In this document: piece by piece, positions 8,789 through 16,613 of the stretch
Position numbering within the stretch: position 1 is the stretch's first letter
Layout: each line of letters starts with the position of its first letter
Source of the DNA: Pseudogulbenkiania ferrooxidans 2002
GTDB taxonomy: Bacteria; Pseudomonadota; Gammaproteobacteria; Burkholderiales; Chromobacteriaceae
Assembly: GCF_000174355.1 (NCBI RefSeq)
Contig: NZ_ACIS01000005.1
Span: 1-64,000, forward strand
Direction of reading: 5' to 3'
Length of the DNA: 64,000 bases
The notes under the pieces: model-generated
What the model was told of the DNA's origin: nothing
Database searches by the model: none
The model's input: only the letters and a program-made list of their open reading frames with translations
Made by a program: the position numbers and the translations under genes

Positions 8789-10600
8789 TCATACATAATC
8801 CTTGTACTTATCGAGGAAGCGGACCGGCTTGGACAGCGCATCGCGACGGAACGGGTCACCCAGCTCGCGGGTGCACATGATCTCGATGATGCAGGTCTTG
8901 CCGTGGTTCATCTGCAGGTCGATGGCCTTCTTCAGGGCCGGGCCGACGTCCTCGAGGCGGTCCACGGTGATGCCTTCGGCGCCCATGGCGCGGGCGATCT
9001 CGGCGAAGCTCTGGTTGTCGAGTTCGCCGGCAACGAAGCGGCGGTTGTAGAAGTCGACCTGGTTCTTCTTCTCGGCACCCCACTGGCGGTTGTGGAACAC
9101 CACGGCGGTCACCGGGATGTTGTGACGCACGCAGGTCATCGTCTCCATCAGGCTCATGCCCCAGGCACCGTCACCGGCGTAGGACACCGCCGGGCGATGC
9201 GGTGCCGCCACCTTGGCGCCGATGATGGTCGGGAAGGCGTAGCCGCAATTGCCGAAACTCATCGCGGCGAAGAAACTGCGCGGCTTCTCGAAGCGCAGGT
9301 AACTGTTGGCCACCGAATTGATGTTGCCGATATCGGTCGATACCATCACATCCTCCGGCATCGCCTTCTCCAGCTCGCGCAACACCTGGCGCGGATGCAG
9401 GTAGTGGCCGCCGTTGAAGGTGCGCTCCTGGGCGTTCTGGTCGATCATGTCGAGGCTGAAGGCATCGCGCTCGTGCGTCCACTCGTCCAACTCCTTCTCC
9501 CAGGCCGCCTTCTCGGTGGCGATCTTGTCGCCCCGCTCGGCACGGGTCGCATCGCAGGCCAGGGTGCGGTTGGCCAGACGCTGCGTCAGCGCCACCGCCG
9601 CCGCCTTGGCATCGCCGCAAATGCCCACCGAAATCTTCTTCACCAGGCCCAGCATCTTGTTGTCGGCGTCGATCTGGATGATCTTCGCGTTCTTCGGCCA
9701 GTAATCCATGCCATGCTGCGGCAGCGTGCCGAACGGCCCCAGGCGCGACCCCAGCGCCACCACCACGTCGGCCTGCGCCATCAGCTTCATCGCCGCCTTC
9801 GAGCCCTGATAGCCCAGCGGACCGCACCACAGCGGATGGCTGGCCGGGAACGAATCGTTGTGCAGGTAGCTGTTCACCACCGGCGCCCCCAGGCGCTCCG
9901 CCAAGGCCTTACACTCCTCGACGGCATCGCCCATCACCACGCCGCCGCCGGAAATGATCACCGGAAACTTGGCCTGCGCCAGCAACTCCGCCGCCTCGTT
10001 CAGGCTCTGCTCGCCACCGGCACCGCGATCCAGACGCGCCGGCTGCGGAATCTCGGCGGTGATCTCGCCGTAGAAATAATCGCGCGGGATATTGAGCTGG
10101 GTCGGGCCCATCTCGCTCATGGCGCGGTCGAAGCAACGGCCGGTGTACTCGGCCATGCGGGCCGGGTGCGTGACATGTCCCTGGTACTTGGTGAATTCCT
10201 GGAACATCGGCAACTGGTTACACTCCTGGAATCCGCCCAGACCCATGGTCATGGTGCCGGTCTCCGGGGTCACGATCACCACCGGGCTGTGTGCCCAGTA
10301 CGCGGCGGCGATGGCGGTGACGCAGTTGCTGATGCCCGGGCCGTTCTGGCCGATCACCACGCCGTGGCGGCCGGACACGCGGGAAAAGCCATCCGCCATG
10401 TGGGCGGCGCCCTGCTCGTGGACCACCGGGATCAAACGGATGCCGGCGGGGGCGAAGATATCCATGGCATCCATGAAGGCCGACCCCATGATGCCGAACA
10501 TATCGGTCACGCCATTGGCCACCATGGTTTCGACGAAGGCTTCGGAAGGGGTCATCTTGGTGGGGCCGACGGGCACCGTACGGTTGGCTTGCTCGCTCAT
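8789..10600 (-). CDS. xsc: Sulfoacetaldehyde acetyltransferase
   Basis: This 603-residue thiamine-diphosphate enzyme has the N-terminal pyrimidine-binding domain (VVHEQGAAHMADGFSRVSG, with the activating Glu), a central domain, and a C-terminal diphosphate-binding domain (GDGAWGMSLMETMTCVRHNIPV). The GGFQECNQLPMFQEFTKYQ segment is typical of Xsc and distinguishes it from acetolactate synthase. It converts sulfoacetaldehyde plus phosphate into acetyl phosphate and sulfite, the key step in taurine, isethionate and sulfoacetate breakdown. The start at 10600 has AGGAG upstream. A candidate promoter is at 10671-10699. It diverges from an IclR regulator. The enzyme that makes sulfoacetaldehyde and the uptake genes are not in the window. 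Confidence 0.95.
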   Translation of the reverse strand: MSEQANRTVPVGPTKMTPSEAFVETMVANGVTDMFGIMGSAFMDAMDIFAPAGIRLIPVVHEQGAAHMADGFSRVSGRHGVVIGQNGPGISNCVTAIAAAYWAHSPVVIVTPETGTMTMGLGGFQECNQLPMFQEFTKYQGHVTHPARMAEYTGRCFDRAMSEMGPTQLNIPRDYFYGEITAEIPQPARLDRGAGGEQSLNEAAELLAQAKFPVIISGGGVVMGDAVEECKALAERLGAPVVNSYLHNDSFPASHPLWCGPLGYQGSKAAMKLMAQADVVVALGSRLGPFGTLPQHGMDYWPKNAKIIQIDADNKMLGLVKKISVGICGDAKAAAVALTQRLANRTLACDATRAERGDKIATEKAAWEKELDEWTHERDAFSLDMIDQNAQERTFNGGHYLHPRQVLRELEKAMPEDVMVSTDIGNINSVANSYLRFEKPRSFFAAMSFGNCGYAFPTIIGAKVAAPHRPAVSYAGDGAWGMSLMETMTCVRHNIPVTAVVFHNRQWGAEKKNQVDFYNRRFVAGELDNQSFAEIARAMGAEGITVDRLEDVGPALKKAIDLQMNHGKTCIIEIMCTRELGDPFRRDALSKPVRFLDKYKDYV

Positions 10601-10670
10601 GCTGACTAGTCTCCTGTGGGTATTATCTCAAAACCGGTACGAAAGATTCCGATATGTGAGACACGACTCA

Positions 10671-10699
10671 ACTCTAGGAGGCTGCTCGCGGCAAGTCAA
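10671..10699 (-). promoter_or_regulatory. Candidate sigma-70 promoter for xsc
   Basis: Read on the minus strand, TTGACT (10699-10694) and TAGAGT (10676-10671) are separated by exactly 17 bases and lie about 70 bp before the xsc start codon. The -35 match is good and the -10 match moderate, as expected for a promoter needing an activator. Confidence 0.5.
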
Positions 10700-10717
10700 C
10701 AAGAAATTACGTAAAAC

Positions 10718-10732
10718 GATACTTGTTGTATC
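10718..10732. promoter_or_regulatory. Candidate IclR operator palindrome between xsc and iclR
   Basis: The perfect inverted repeat GATAC-N5-GTATC spans 15 bp, the usual length of an IclR-family site. It lies about 20 bp upstream of the predicted xsc -35 box and overlaps the predicted -35 box of iclR (TTGTAT 10727-10732; TATGAT 10750-10755). That position would allow activation of xsc and repression of iclR by one protein. An 8-bp palindrome TTACGTAA lies next to it at 10707-10714. Confidence 0.45.
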
Positions 10733-10764
10733 AAAAACAGAAACTGAACTATGATGGAAACGCC

Positions 10765-11610
10765 ATGAACGACACAGCACAGACCCCGAAGAGCGAACCG
10801 GGCCGGCTCGACGGCGACACGCCGACGCTGCGGCTGTTCGCGCTGTTGGAAGTGATCGCCGAAAAGGACCAGTTCTTCAGCCTGCAAGGACTGGTGGAAG
10901 AAACCGGGCTGCCCAAGCCGACGCTGCACCGCATGCTGCAGCAACTGGAAAGCGCCGGGATGCTGCAACGCGACGGCGACGGGCGGCACTACAGCACCGG
11001 GGTGCGGCTGCGGCGCATGGCCGAGAACCTGCTGCTCAACAACACCGTGCACGGCGCGCGCCACGCGGTGCTGCGCCAGCTGGTGGAAGAAGTGGGGGAA
11101 AGCTGCAACATCACCGCGCTGTCGGGCAGCGAAGTGCTGTACCTGGACCGGGTGGAAACCCCGGCGCCGCTGCGCTTCTACCTGCACCCCGGCTCGCGGG
11201 TGCCGGCGCACTGCTCGGCGAGCGGCAAGCTGTTTCTGGCACAGATGAGCCCGAGCCAGCGGCGCCGGCTGCTGGAACACGTGCCGCTGGAACGCTACAC
11301 CGCGAAGACGCTGACCGACCTGGCGGCGCTGGAGCGGGAGATCGAGCGGGTGAAGCGGGACGGCTACGCCTGCGACGACGAGGAATTCCTGCCGGGGCTG
11401 TTCTGCCTGGCAGTGCTGGTGCCGACGCCGGGGGGCAAGTCCAACACCGGGATAGCGATTCAGGCGCCGGTGCTGCGGGTGACGCCGGACAAGGCGCTGC
11501 AGCTGTTGCCGGCGTTGCAGCGGGCGGCGGCGGCCCTGGCCAAGATCGAGGCCGAGGCGCAGGCCGGGGTCGGACGCGCGGAGGGGCCGGCACTGTCGGA
11601 CCCGGATTGA
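10765..11610 (+). CDS. IclR-family transcriptional regulator of the xsc region
   Basis: This 281-residue regulator has an N-terminal winged helix (about 20-85, including the recognition-helix region TGLPKPTLHRMLQQLE) and a C-terminal IclR effector domain with the FCLAVLVPTPGG strand. It diverges from xsc, the usual place for a pathway-specific regulator, so the ligand is probably sulfoacetaldehyde, a precursor sulfonate or a related metabolite (inference). ATG 10765 is chosen over an upstream TTG because GATGGAAA precedes it. Bases 10918-11558 duplicate the IclR gene at the window start exactly, after which the C-terminal tails differ. The gene ends 15 bp before dadA. Confidence 0.92.
   Translation: MNDTAQTPKSEPGRLDGDTPTLRLFALLEVIAEKDQFFSLQGLVEETGLPKPTLHRMLQQLESAGMLQRDGDGRHYSTGVRLRRMAENLLLNNTVHGARHAVLRQLVEEVGESCNITALSGSEVLYLDRVETPAPLRFYLHPGSRVPAHCSASGKLFLAQMSPSQRRRLLEHVPLERYTAKTLTDLAALEREIERVKRDGYACDDEEFLPGLFCLAVLVPTPGGKSNTGIAIQAPVLRVTPDKALQLLPALQRAAAALAKIEAEAQAGVGRAEGPALSDPD
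10918..11558 (+). repeat. 641-bp exact direct repeat, copy 2
   Basis: This is the partner of bases 1-641, offset by 10917 bases and in the same orientation. It lies wholly inside the complete IclR gene. Homologous recombination between the copies would delete or amplify the intervening 10.9 kb, which carries the CobS/CobT cluster, chemoreceptor and xsc-pta-tauE genes. Confidence 0.95.
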
Positions 11611-11625
11611 TATAAGGAGCGGGTC

Positions 11626-12870
11626 ATGAAAATTATCGTCCTGGGGGCCGGTGTCGTCGGGGTCACGTCCGCCTGGTACCTGTCCCGGCAGGGCCATGAC
11701 GTCACCGTGATCGAGCGCCAGCCCGAGCCGGCACTGGAAACCAGTTTTGCCAACGGCGGCCAGATATCGGTCTCGCACGCCGAACCATGGGCCAATCCCC
11801 ATGCCCCGCTGAAAGCGCTGCGCTGGCTGGGAAAAGAGGATGCGCCGCTGCTGTTCCGTTTGCGCGCCGACCCGGCCTTGCTGGGCTGGACGCTGCGCTT
11901 CCTGCGCGAGTGCCGTGCCGACCGCTACAAGCAGAATATGCGGCACGTCGTCGCGCTGGCGCTCTACAGTCGGCAATGCCTGAAACAGCTGGGCAGCGAG
12001 CTGGCCGGACTCCAGTACGACCGGCTGGAGCGGGGCATCCTGCACGTCTACACCGACCACGCCGAATACGCCAAAGGGATCCAGGCCGCCCGGCTGCTCG
12101 GCGAGTTCGGCTGCGAACGGCGCCCGGTCTCCGCCGAACAATGCCTCGAGCTCGAGCCAGCGCTGGCGCCCCTTGGCGAGCGGCTGGTCGGGGGCGATTT
12201 CGCCGCCGACGATGAGTCGGGCGACGCCCGCCAGTTTACTCGGCAACTGGCCGAGCACTGCCGGCGCGCCGGGGTGCAGTTTGCCTTCGGCCAACCTTTG
12301 GTTCGCCTCGAAGCGGAGCCGGGGAGGATCGCGGCGGCGGTGACCGCTGACGGGCAGCGCCACGTCGCCGACGCCTACGTCGTGGCGCTGGGGAGCTACG
12401 GCCCGGCGCTGCTGCGCCCGCTGGGCATTTCCCTGCCGGTTTACCCGGTCAAGGGCTACTCGGCCACCTTTGCCCTGTCGGAATCGAGTGTCGCCCCCAC
12501 GGTCAGCCTGATCGACGACGAATACAAGATCGTCTTCTCCCGGCTGGGAAACCGCCTGCGTGTGGCCGGTACCGCCGAGATCGCCGGTTTCAATCACGAC
12601 CCGAACCCCATCCGTTGTGACCTGCTGGTGCGCCGCACCCGGGAGCTGTTCCCGGAACTCAACGATCAGGGCGAACCCGAATTCTGGAGCGGCCTGCGCC
12701 CCGTCACGCCATCCGCGGTCCCCTTCATCGGCCGCTTGCGCTACCCCAACCTCTGGGTCAACACCGGTCACGGCACCCTGGGCTGGACTATGGCGTGCGG
12801 CTCGGCCGCCGCACTCAGCAGTCTCGTGGGCGGGCGGCAGCCGCCAGTCGATTTTCCGTTTATGGGGTGA
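11626..12870 (+). CDS. dadA: D-amino acid dehydrogenase, FAD-dependent
   Basis: This 414-residue protein matches DadA in length and sequence. It has an N-terminal Rossmann motif IIVLGAGVVGVTSAWYL (about 2-18) with the following acidic residue in VIERQPEPA, an ANGGQISVSHAEPWANP block, and a C-terminal GLRPVTPSAVPFIG...NTGHGTLGWTMACGSA FAD-binding segment. The family oxidises D-alanine and other D-amino acids to 2-oxo acids and passes electrons to the quinone pool at the membrane. The usual partner alanine racemase gene is absent. It follows iclR by 15 bp with a good ribosome binding site (AAGGAG), so it may be cotranscribed, perhaps to recycle alanine formed by taurine:pyruvate transamination (inference). 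Confidence 0.9.
   Translation: MKIIVLGAGVVGVTSAWYLSRQGHDVTVIERQPEPALETSFANGGQISVSHAEPWANPHAPLKALRWLGKEDAPLLFRLRADPALLGWTLRFLRECRADRYKQNMRHVVALALYSRQCLKQLGSELAGLQYDRLERGILHVYTDHAEYAKGIQAARLLGEFGCERRPVSAEQCLELEPALAPLGERLVGGDFAADDESGDARQFTRQLAEHCRRAGVQFAFGQPLVRLEAEPGRIAAAVTADGQRHVADAYVVALGSYGPALLRPLGISLPVYPVKGYSATFALSESSVAPTVSLIDDEYKIVFSRLGNRLRVAGTAEIAGFNHDPNPIRCDLLVRRTRELFPELNDQGEPEFWSGLRPVTPSAVPFIGRLRYPNLWVNTGHGTLGWTMACGSAAALSSLVGGRQPPVDFPFMG
12286..12297 (-). repeat. Uptake-signal-like 12-mer AGGTTGGCCGAA
   Basis: Exact copy inside dadA, encoding F-G-Q-P in that frame. It is the only exact copy in the first 17 kb. Confidence 0.8.
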
Positions 12871-12906
12871 GCGGGTGGCCCAGTGCAGGGCAAGGCCGTT
12901 CTCGGG

Positions 12907-13692
12907 CTAAAACCCGTAGCGGGCGAGAATGCGGTCGACTTCGCCTTCCTGCTGCAACGCCTGCAAGGTGGCATCGAGGCGCTTGATGAAATCGGCCTTG
13001 AACGACGGGGAGGCGCGGCGGCTGAAGCCCACGTAGGCTTCTTCCCCCGACAGTTCCGCCACCTCGTGCAGCGTGAGTGCATCCAGCTCCGGAAAGTGGG
13101 GGGTATCGTTCTTCATGCGCCTCAGCGTGTAACGGATCGACAGGCTGTCGTTGGCGTAGCAGCCGATACGGTTCAGAGCGAGCTTGCGCAGGTTTACTAT
13201 GTTGCCGTTCGCCTCGTCAATCCGCACCGTGTGGTTCTGACGGGCGGCCACCAGCACGCCGGAGAGGGCGAAGCCGGCGTTGACGCCGATGGTGACGTCG
13301 CCGAAGTCGCGCGGGAAGCGCTGGCGAGGCTTGCTCATGGTCCTGTCGTTGCACACCACCACCACGCGTTCGCGGTAGAGCGGGATCGAGTAGGCGTCGA
13401 TAAACGTACGCTCCGCCCGACGGTATGGCGGAAACAGCGCGAACGCCTCGCCGCTCTCCAGCATCGACAGTCCTCGCCGCCACGGCGTCGGCACCAGTTC
13501 CAGCTGGTAGCGCTCCGCCATCCTGCTGGCGGCCGCCTGCAGCAGCTCGACATAGACGCCTCTGAACTGGCCATCCTCGAGGTAGGCATACGGAGGGTAG
13601 GAGTCGTCCCCGTACAGCACCACCTTCTCGCCTGCATCGCAGGACAGTGCAACCAGAAGGGCCGCCAAGGCGGGGCAGGCGCAAGGCTTCAC
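12907..13692 (-). CDS. Periplasmic solute-binding protein, SBP_bac_3 type
   Basis: This 261-residue secreted protein has an N-terminal hydrophobic signal (CACPALAALLVALSC), then KVVLYGDDSYPPYAYLEDGQFRGVYVELLQAAASRM, the characteristic start of polar amino-acid type family 3 solute-binding proteins. The C-terminal VDRILARYGF is typical too. GTG 13692 is preferred because GGGAGG precedes it; the open frame to 13767 lacks a signal peptide. No permease or ATPase gene is adjacent, so it may serve a distant transporter or act as a sensor-like orphan. It converges on dadA with a 36-bp gap. Confidence 0.82.
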   Translation of the reverse strand: MKPCACPALAALLVALSCDAGEKVVLYGDDSYPPYAYLEDGQFRGVYVELLQAAASRMAERYQLELVPTPWRRGLSMLESGEAFALFPPYRRAERTFIDAYSIPLYRERVVVVCNDRTMSKPRQRFPRDFGDVTIGVNAGFALSGVLVAARQNHTVRIDEANGNIVNLRKLALNRIGCYANDSLSIRYTLRRMKNDTPHFPELDALTLHEVAELSGEEAYVGFSRRASPSFKADFIKRLDATLQALQQEGEVDRILARYGF

Positions 13693-13993
13693 GATGGTCC
13701 TCCCTGAACCGATTCGTTGACGCGTTGAGTATAGGTGCGGTGGTCCGTCACGGCCGGACAAGAGCAAGCCGGCAACCTGGCGGAAATCCGTCCCGGCGCC
13801 GGCGCTGCCCGTAATGGAGGTGGCCGGTCACGGCTATGCCAGTAGAAATGCCCGTCAATGGGGGATGTTTCTTCGGGCGGATGCGCGCAGGGCAGACCCG
13901 CCTGCCATTTCATGGGCATCGAAAACCGGATTGATGGCGGGAGTCCATCGTGGATAACGGGACGGTGGCGTCAGCGGTCATCCATTGCCCACC
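13693..13993. other. Gene-poor stretch
   Basis: About 300 bp between the solute-binding protein start and a small hypothetical gene. Short frames are present on both strands but none has a good ribosome binding site or recognisable product. No strong hairpin was found. Confidence 0.4.
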
Positions 13994-14203
13994 TTATAGC
14001 CGGGCCTTCGGAATCTTGAATACCCTCTCGACGGGGTATCCGGGGCGGTCGTAATGGATCACCGCCATTTTGTGATGTTCGCACTCGGTGGGGTCGTGCA
14101 GGTAGATGAACGCTTTTAACCCCCCATGTTTACCGCGCTGGACGGCCCAGGCGCGAATGAAATCATCACTGTCAAATACGGTCGGCAGGTTGTTTGCAGG
14201 CAT
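13994..14203 (-). CDS. Small hypothetical protein
   Basis: This 69-residue frame begins MPANNLPTVFDSDDFIRAW and contains mixed charged and aromatic residues, with a KIPKARL tail. There is no signal peptide, membrane helix or known motif. Amino-acid composition looks protein-like rather than the Arg/Ala/Pro-rich pattern of shadow frames here. No clear Shine-Dalgarno sequence precedes ATG 14203, which lowers confidence. It stands alone, between a solute-binding protein and a lipoprotein gene in the same orientation. Confidence 0.45.
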   Translation of the reverse strand: MPANNLPTVFDSDDFIRAWAVQRGKHGGLKAFIYLHDPTECEHHKMAVIHYDRPGYPVERVFKIPKARL

Positions 14204-14450
14204 GGTGGCATATCCACGGTCTTGTTGATTGTTTTTTAACTATAGGTAACAGCGATTGATACCGAATCGGCCGGGCTTGATGTAACTCAAACTCGCGACA
14301 ATTAGGTGGATTGCCGCTCGGCGGCCACCGCCCGGACAAGGGCGGTGTCGGCCGGCATACGTGATGTGGCAGGCGTACTGGCACAGGGCCATAGCGATGG
14401 GATGAGCCGGGATGAACTGGGCGGGCGGGGCCGGGCGGATGGCAGCACGG

Positions 14451-14909
14451 TTAAACGTTGAGCGATAAGCCGCATCCGGCCTGTTCCAGCATCACCAGAT
14501 TGATTCTCTGGGTTTGTGAGTCATCCGCTTCGGTAGGCAGGATCAGCCGTCCTTCCGGCGAGCCTTTCAAGGGTTTGGCGGTCACGGCGAAGGGATGGAA
14601 GCCCACGTACCAGCCCAAGCTATTTTTGGCATTGACCCAGCCGCATAGCGAATCTCCATACTGCTCATGGTCAATGGACCATTGCAAATCCCTGAACTGG
14701 GCTGAGTCGGGGTCTTTTAGCGAGTCTCGTACAACCTGCAAGTAGGCGGCCTGCTTTTGCTCTCTCTTTTTGTCTTGTTCAGCCTTCTGCCGGGCCAGTT
14801 CGGCAACTTTCTGCTCTTGGAATTGTGAGGACGCATCGGGTGGAGAGTCGCCACAGGCGACAAGCGAGATCAAGGTCAGGATAACGAGAAATGACGGTGG
14901 GGTCTTCAC
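14451..14909 (-). CDS. Putative lipoprotein
   Basis: The product is 152 residues. GTG 14909 is chosen because AAGGAA lies 7 bases upstream and the resulting N-terminus, VKTPPSFLVILTLISLVACG, is a lipoprotein signal with the lipobox LVAC (Cys about 19). A Lys/Gln/Glu-rich helix follows at about 30-55, then a globular part beginning VRDSLKDPDSAQFRDL, which resembles small exported proteins of unknown function that share the DP-x-SA-x-F pattern. Two Cys in the mature domain (CGWVN; AGCGL) could form a disulfide. Function unknown. No operon partner is evident. Confidence 0.72.
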   Translation of the reverse strand: MKTPPSFLVILTLISLVACGDSPPDASSQFQEQKVAELARQKAEQDKKREQKQAAYLQVVRDSLKDPDSAQFRDLQWSIDHEQYGDSLCGWVNAKNSLGWYVGFHPFAVTAKPLKGSPEGRLILPTEADDSQTQRINLVMLEQAGCGLSLNV

Positions 14910-15410
14910 GTCGAATTCCTTATTACATGCGGTGGGCAAGAGCGGCACCGCCTGGACTTGTTCAGGCCGGTCATGACTGCCTGAGCTCTGCTGTATAACC
15001 TCACGATAGCTAAAAAAATCCTGCTCTCAAGCAGGCAAATGGCAGAACCTGGCCCATCTTCCCCGTCAACTCGGGCAGGAGGCTGCTACACGATGATGTC
15101 ATGGCCATGGGCCATTTCAGAACGACCTCCGGGTCACGTCCGAACTGTCAGGTGCAGTCTCGCTGTCCGGCGGGGACTGCTTGCCAATCCGTCGCGGTTG
15201 GCCACCTTTTATCCAGTGAGCAATAACGTCACCCACTACAACACCACGGTCACGGGTATTGCCAGCGCCGCCATCACGGCGACAGCAAGGAGTGGACCAG
15301 AGTCCAAGGTGGGACCTGCGCAACCGAGCTTATGGTGGTCGTGATGGCAGCGGCCGGAACCTCGTCCACGCTGGATGACTGATTTATGCCGTCTCTTCCA
15401 GAAACAACAA
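14910..15410. other. Non-coding stretch bounded by minus-strand terminators
   Basis: About 500 bp with no convincing protein gene. Frames such as 15117-15323 (minus) and 15039-15344 (plus) lack ribosome binding sites and look like noise. The presence of a minus-strand terminator at 15012-15035 with no obvious gene feeding it leaves room for a small RNA. Confidence 0.35.
15012..15035 (-). terminator. Intrinsic terminator without an obvious upstream gene
   Basis: On the minus strand CCTGCT-TGAG-AGCAGG is followed by A and seven T residues, a textbook rho-independent terminator. The nearest credible minus-strand gene (15455-15667) has its own hairpin at 15411-15432, so this one may end a short RNA or act as a second stop. 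Confidence 0.65.
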
Positions 15411-15432
15411 CGGCCCACTGTGTAGTGGGCCG
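15411..15432 (-). terminator. Terminator after the 70-residue hypothetical gene
   Basis: A perfect 9-bp stem CGGCCCACT/AGTGGGCCG with a GTGT loop lies 23 bp after the minus-strand stop at 15455. The minus-strand tail (TTGTTGTTTC) is T-rich. Confidence 0.65.
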
Positions 15433-15454
15433 TTTGTTCACATACGAAAATGTC

Positions 15455-15667
15455 TTAGTGGATGACCGACAGGAGGTGCTTCGGCAGCCAGTCGGCACCG
15501 CCGCGCGGCCAGGCAACCAGCACGCCGCGGGCATGGTCACATGCGACGACCGTGCCATCACACTTCTCAACATGGCCATACGGCGCATAATTCACACGCA
15601 AACCAGGCTGTGGTTGAACATCGTTACTTTGGAAAAGGGACAGAAGGCTAGAGATGATGTATTTCAT
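15455..15667 (-). CDS. Small hypothetical protein with putative N-terminal hydrophobic segment
   Basis: The product is 70 residues: MKYIISSLLSLFQ, then a compact mixed region (GLRVNYAPYGHVEKCDGTVVACDHARGV) and WLPKHLLSVIH. Met 15667 is preferred to the longer frame to 15739 because it gives a plausible N-terminus. The terminator at 15411-15432 directly after it supports a real transcript. There are two Cys and several His but no recognised domain. Upstream DNA is AT-rich relative to the window. Confidence 0.5.
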   Translation of the reverse strand: MKYIISSLLSLFQSNDVQPQPGLRVNYAPYGHVEKCDGTVVACDHARGVLVAWPRGGADWLPKHLLSVIH

Positions 15668-16131
15668 ATTCGAGATTGGACTTGCTGTGGTTTCTAAATT
15701 ACTAAGCAAATTATAGGTGCCAATTGTGCGGTGCACCATAAGAATTGCGACAAATATGTTCGTAATTGAGTTTTTGTGTGTAACATTTCGAACATTCTAC
15801 GTTTGCGGAGAGGTTGGTTGGATGGTGGTCATGGGGTGGTTGTGGTGTGGTGGGCGTGCCTCTCGATTACAGCCGGCGGTCAGCATGGGGGTAATCACAA
15901 CGACGGTTCCCATCCTGGGGCTGTAGGCTCGGAGGATGGTGCCATTTGGTAAGGAGGCTCACGCGGCCGGTGAGTGACCTCGCAGAACGTGTGTCGGGAG
16001 TGTCATTTAGCGCGCTAATTGGCACAAACCGGTGAGACGACGCTGTGACAAAACCGCGCAAAAGAGTGCCAAAACTCGCGCAACGTTACAATAGCTTTGT
16101 CGGTCATGTGTGTAGCACCCACAGGTAACAG
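15668..16131. other. Gene-poor stretch before ssrA terminator
   Basis: About 460 bp, including a lower-GC part around 15700-15800. No frame with a credible start site or recognisable product was seen on either strand. Confidence 0.4.
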
Positions 16132-16135
16132 GCAA

Positions 16136-16180
16136 AGAAAAAAGCCATTGAGAACCAGTAACTTACTGATTTTCAATGGC
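16136..16180 (-). terminator. Terminator of ssrA
   Basis: On the minus strand an interrupted 17-18 bp hairpin (GCCATTGA...TCAATGGC, 16144-16180) is followed by TTTTTTCTTT. It lies 12 bases beyond the tmRNA 3' end. Confidence 0.85.
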
Positions 16181-16192
16181 TTCGGTATCCGG

Positions 16193-16556
16193 TGGTGGAG
16201 GCGGCGGGAATCGAACCCGCGTCCGGAAATCCTCTACAGTGAGTTCTACATACTTAGCCGTGTCATTTGGATTTAACTCCGGGTCACGCCGACGGGCAGG
16301 CTGGACTGGAGCGAGTCACCTATTGTTTCGCGCTGGATCAAGTGACCCGGTACAGCGCTAGCTGATGTAGAGTGACACTGCAGCGGTTTGACCCACCCGA
16401 CCCATCAGCGAATCGTTGCAGTGTCTAGCGCGATTAAGCGGCTAGAGCGTAAGTTTCGTCGTTTGCGACTAAATAAATTCAGTGTTTTACGGGGTGACTG
16501 AAATCCCGGTATGCCCTCATCTGCTTCGCAACCCCCGTCGAAACCAGGTCGCCCCC
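16193..16556 (-). ncRNA. ssrA: Transfer-messenger RNA (tmRNA)
   Basis: The 364-nt minus-strand RNA begins GGGGGCGACC...TTTCGACGGGGGTTG and ends in a T-arm (GGTTCGATTCCCGCC) and acceptor CGCCTCCACCA; its 5' GGGGGCG pairs with CGCCTCC. The tag frame at 16466-16434 encodes ANDETYALAA and stops at TAA, with resume codon GCA. tmRNA rescues stalled ribosomes together with SmpB and marks the incomplete proteins for proteolysis. The tag agrees with the form I recall for Neisseriales and is one of the best taxonomic clues in the window. CCA is encoded. No smpB is present here. Confidence 0.97.
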
Positions 16557-16613
16557 AGATAAAGTGTTGTGATTGTACAGACAAAGGGGGGGGTCTGCTA
16601 GTTCCGCGGTCGA

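Noticed and set aside
15039-15344. 101-residue plus-strand protein
   Set aside because: No ribosome binding site, no domain, and composition typical of random frames.
15036-15410. RNase P RNA on the minus strand, suggested by size and flanking terminators
   Set aside because: I could not find the conserved GAGGAAAGTCC or ACAGAAA-type core motifs.
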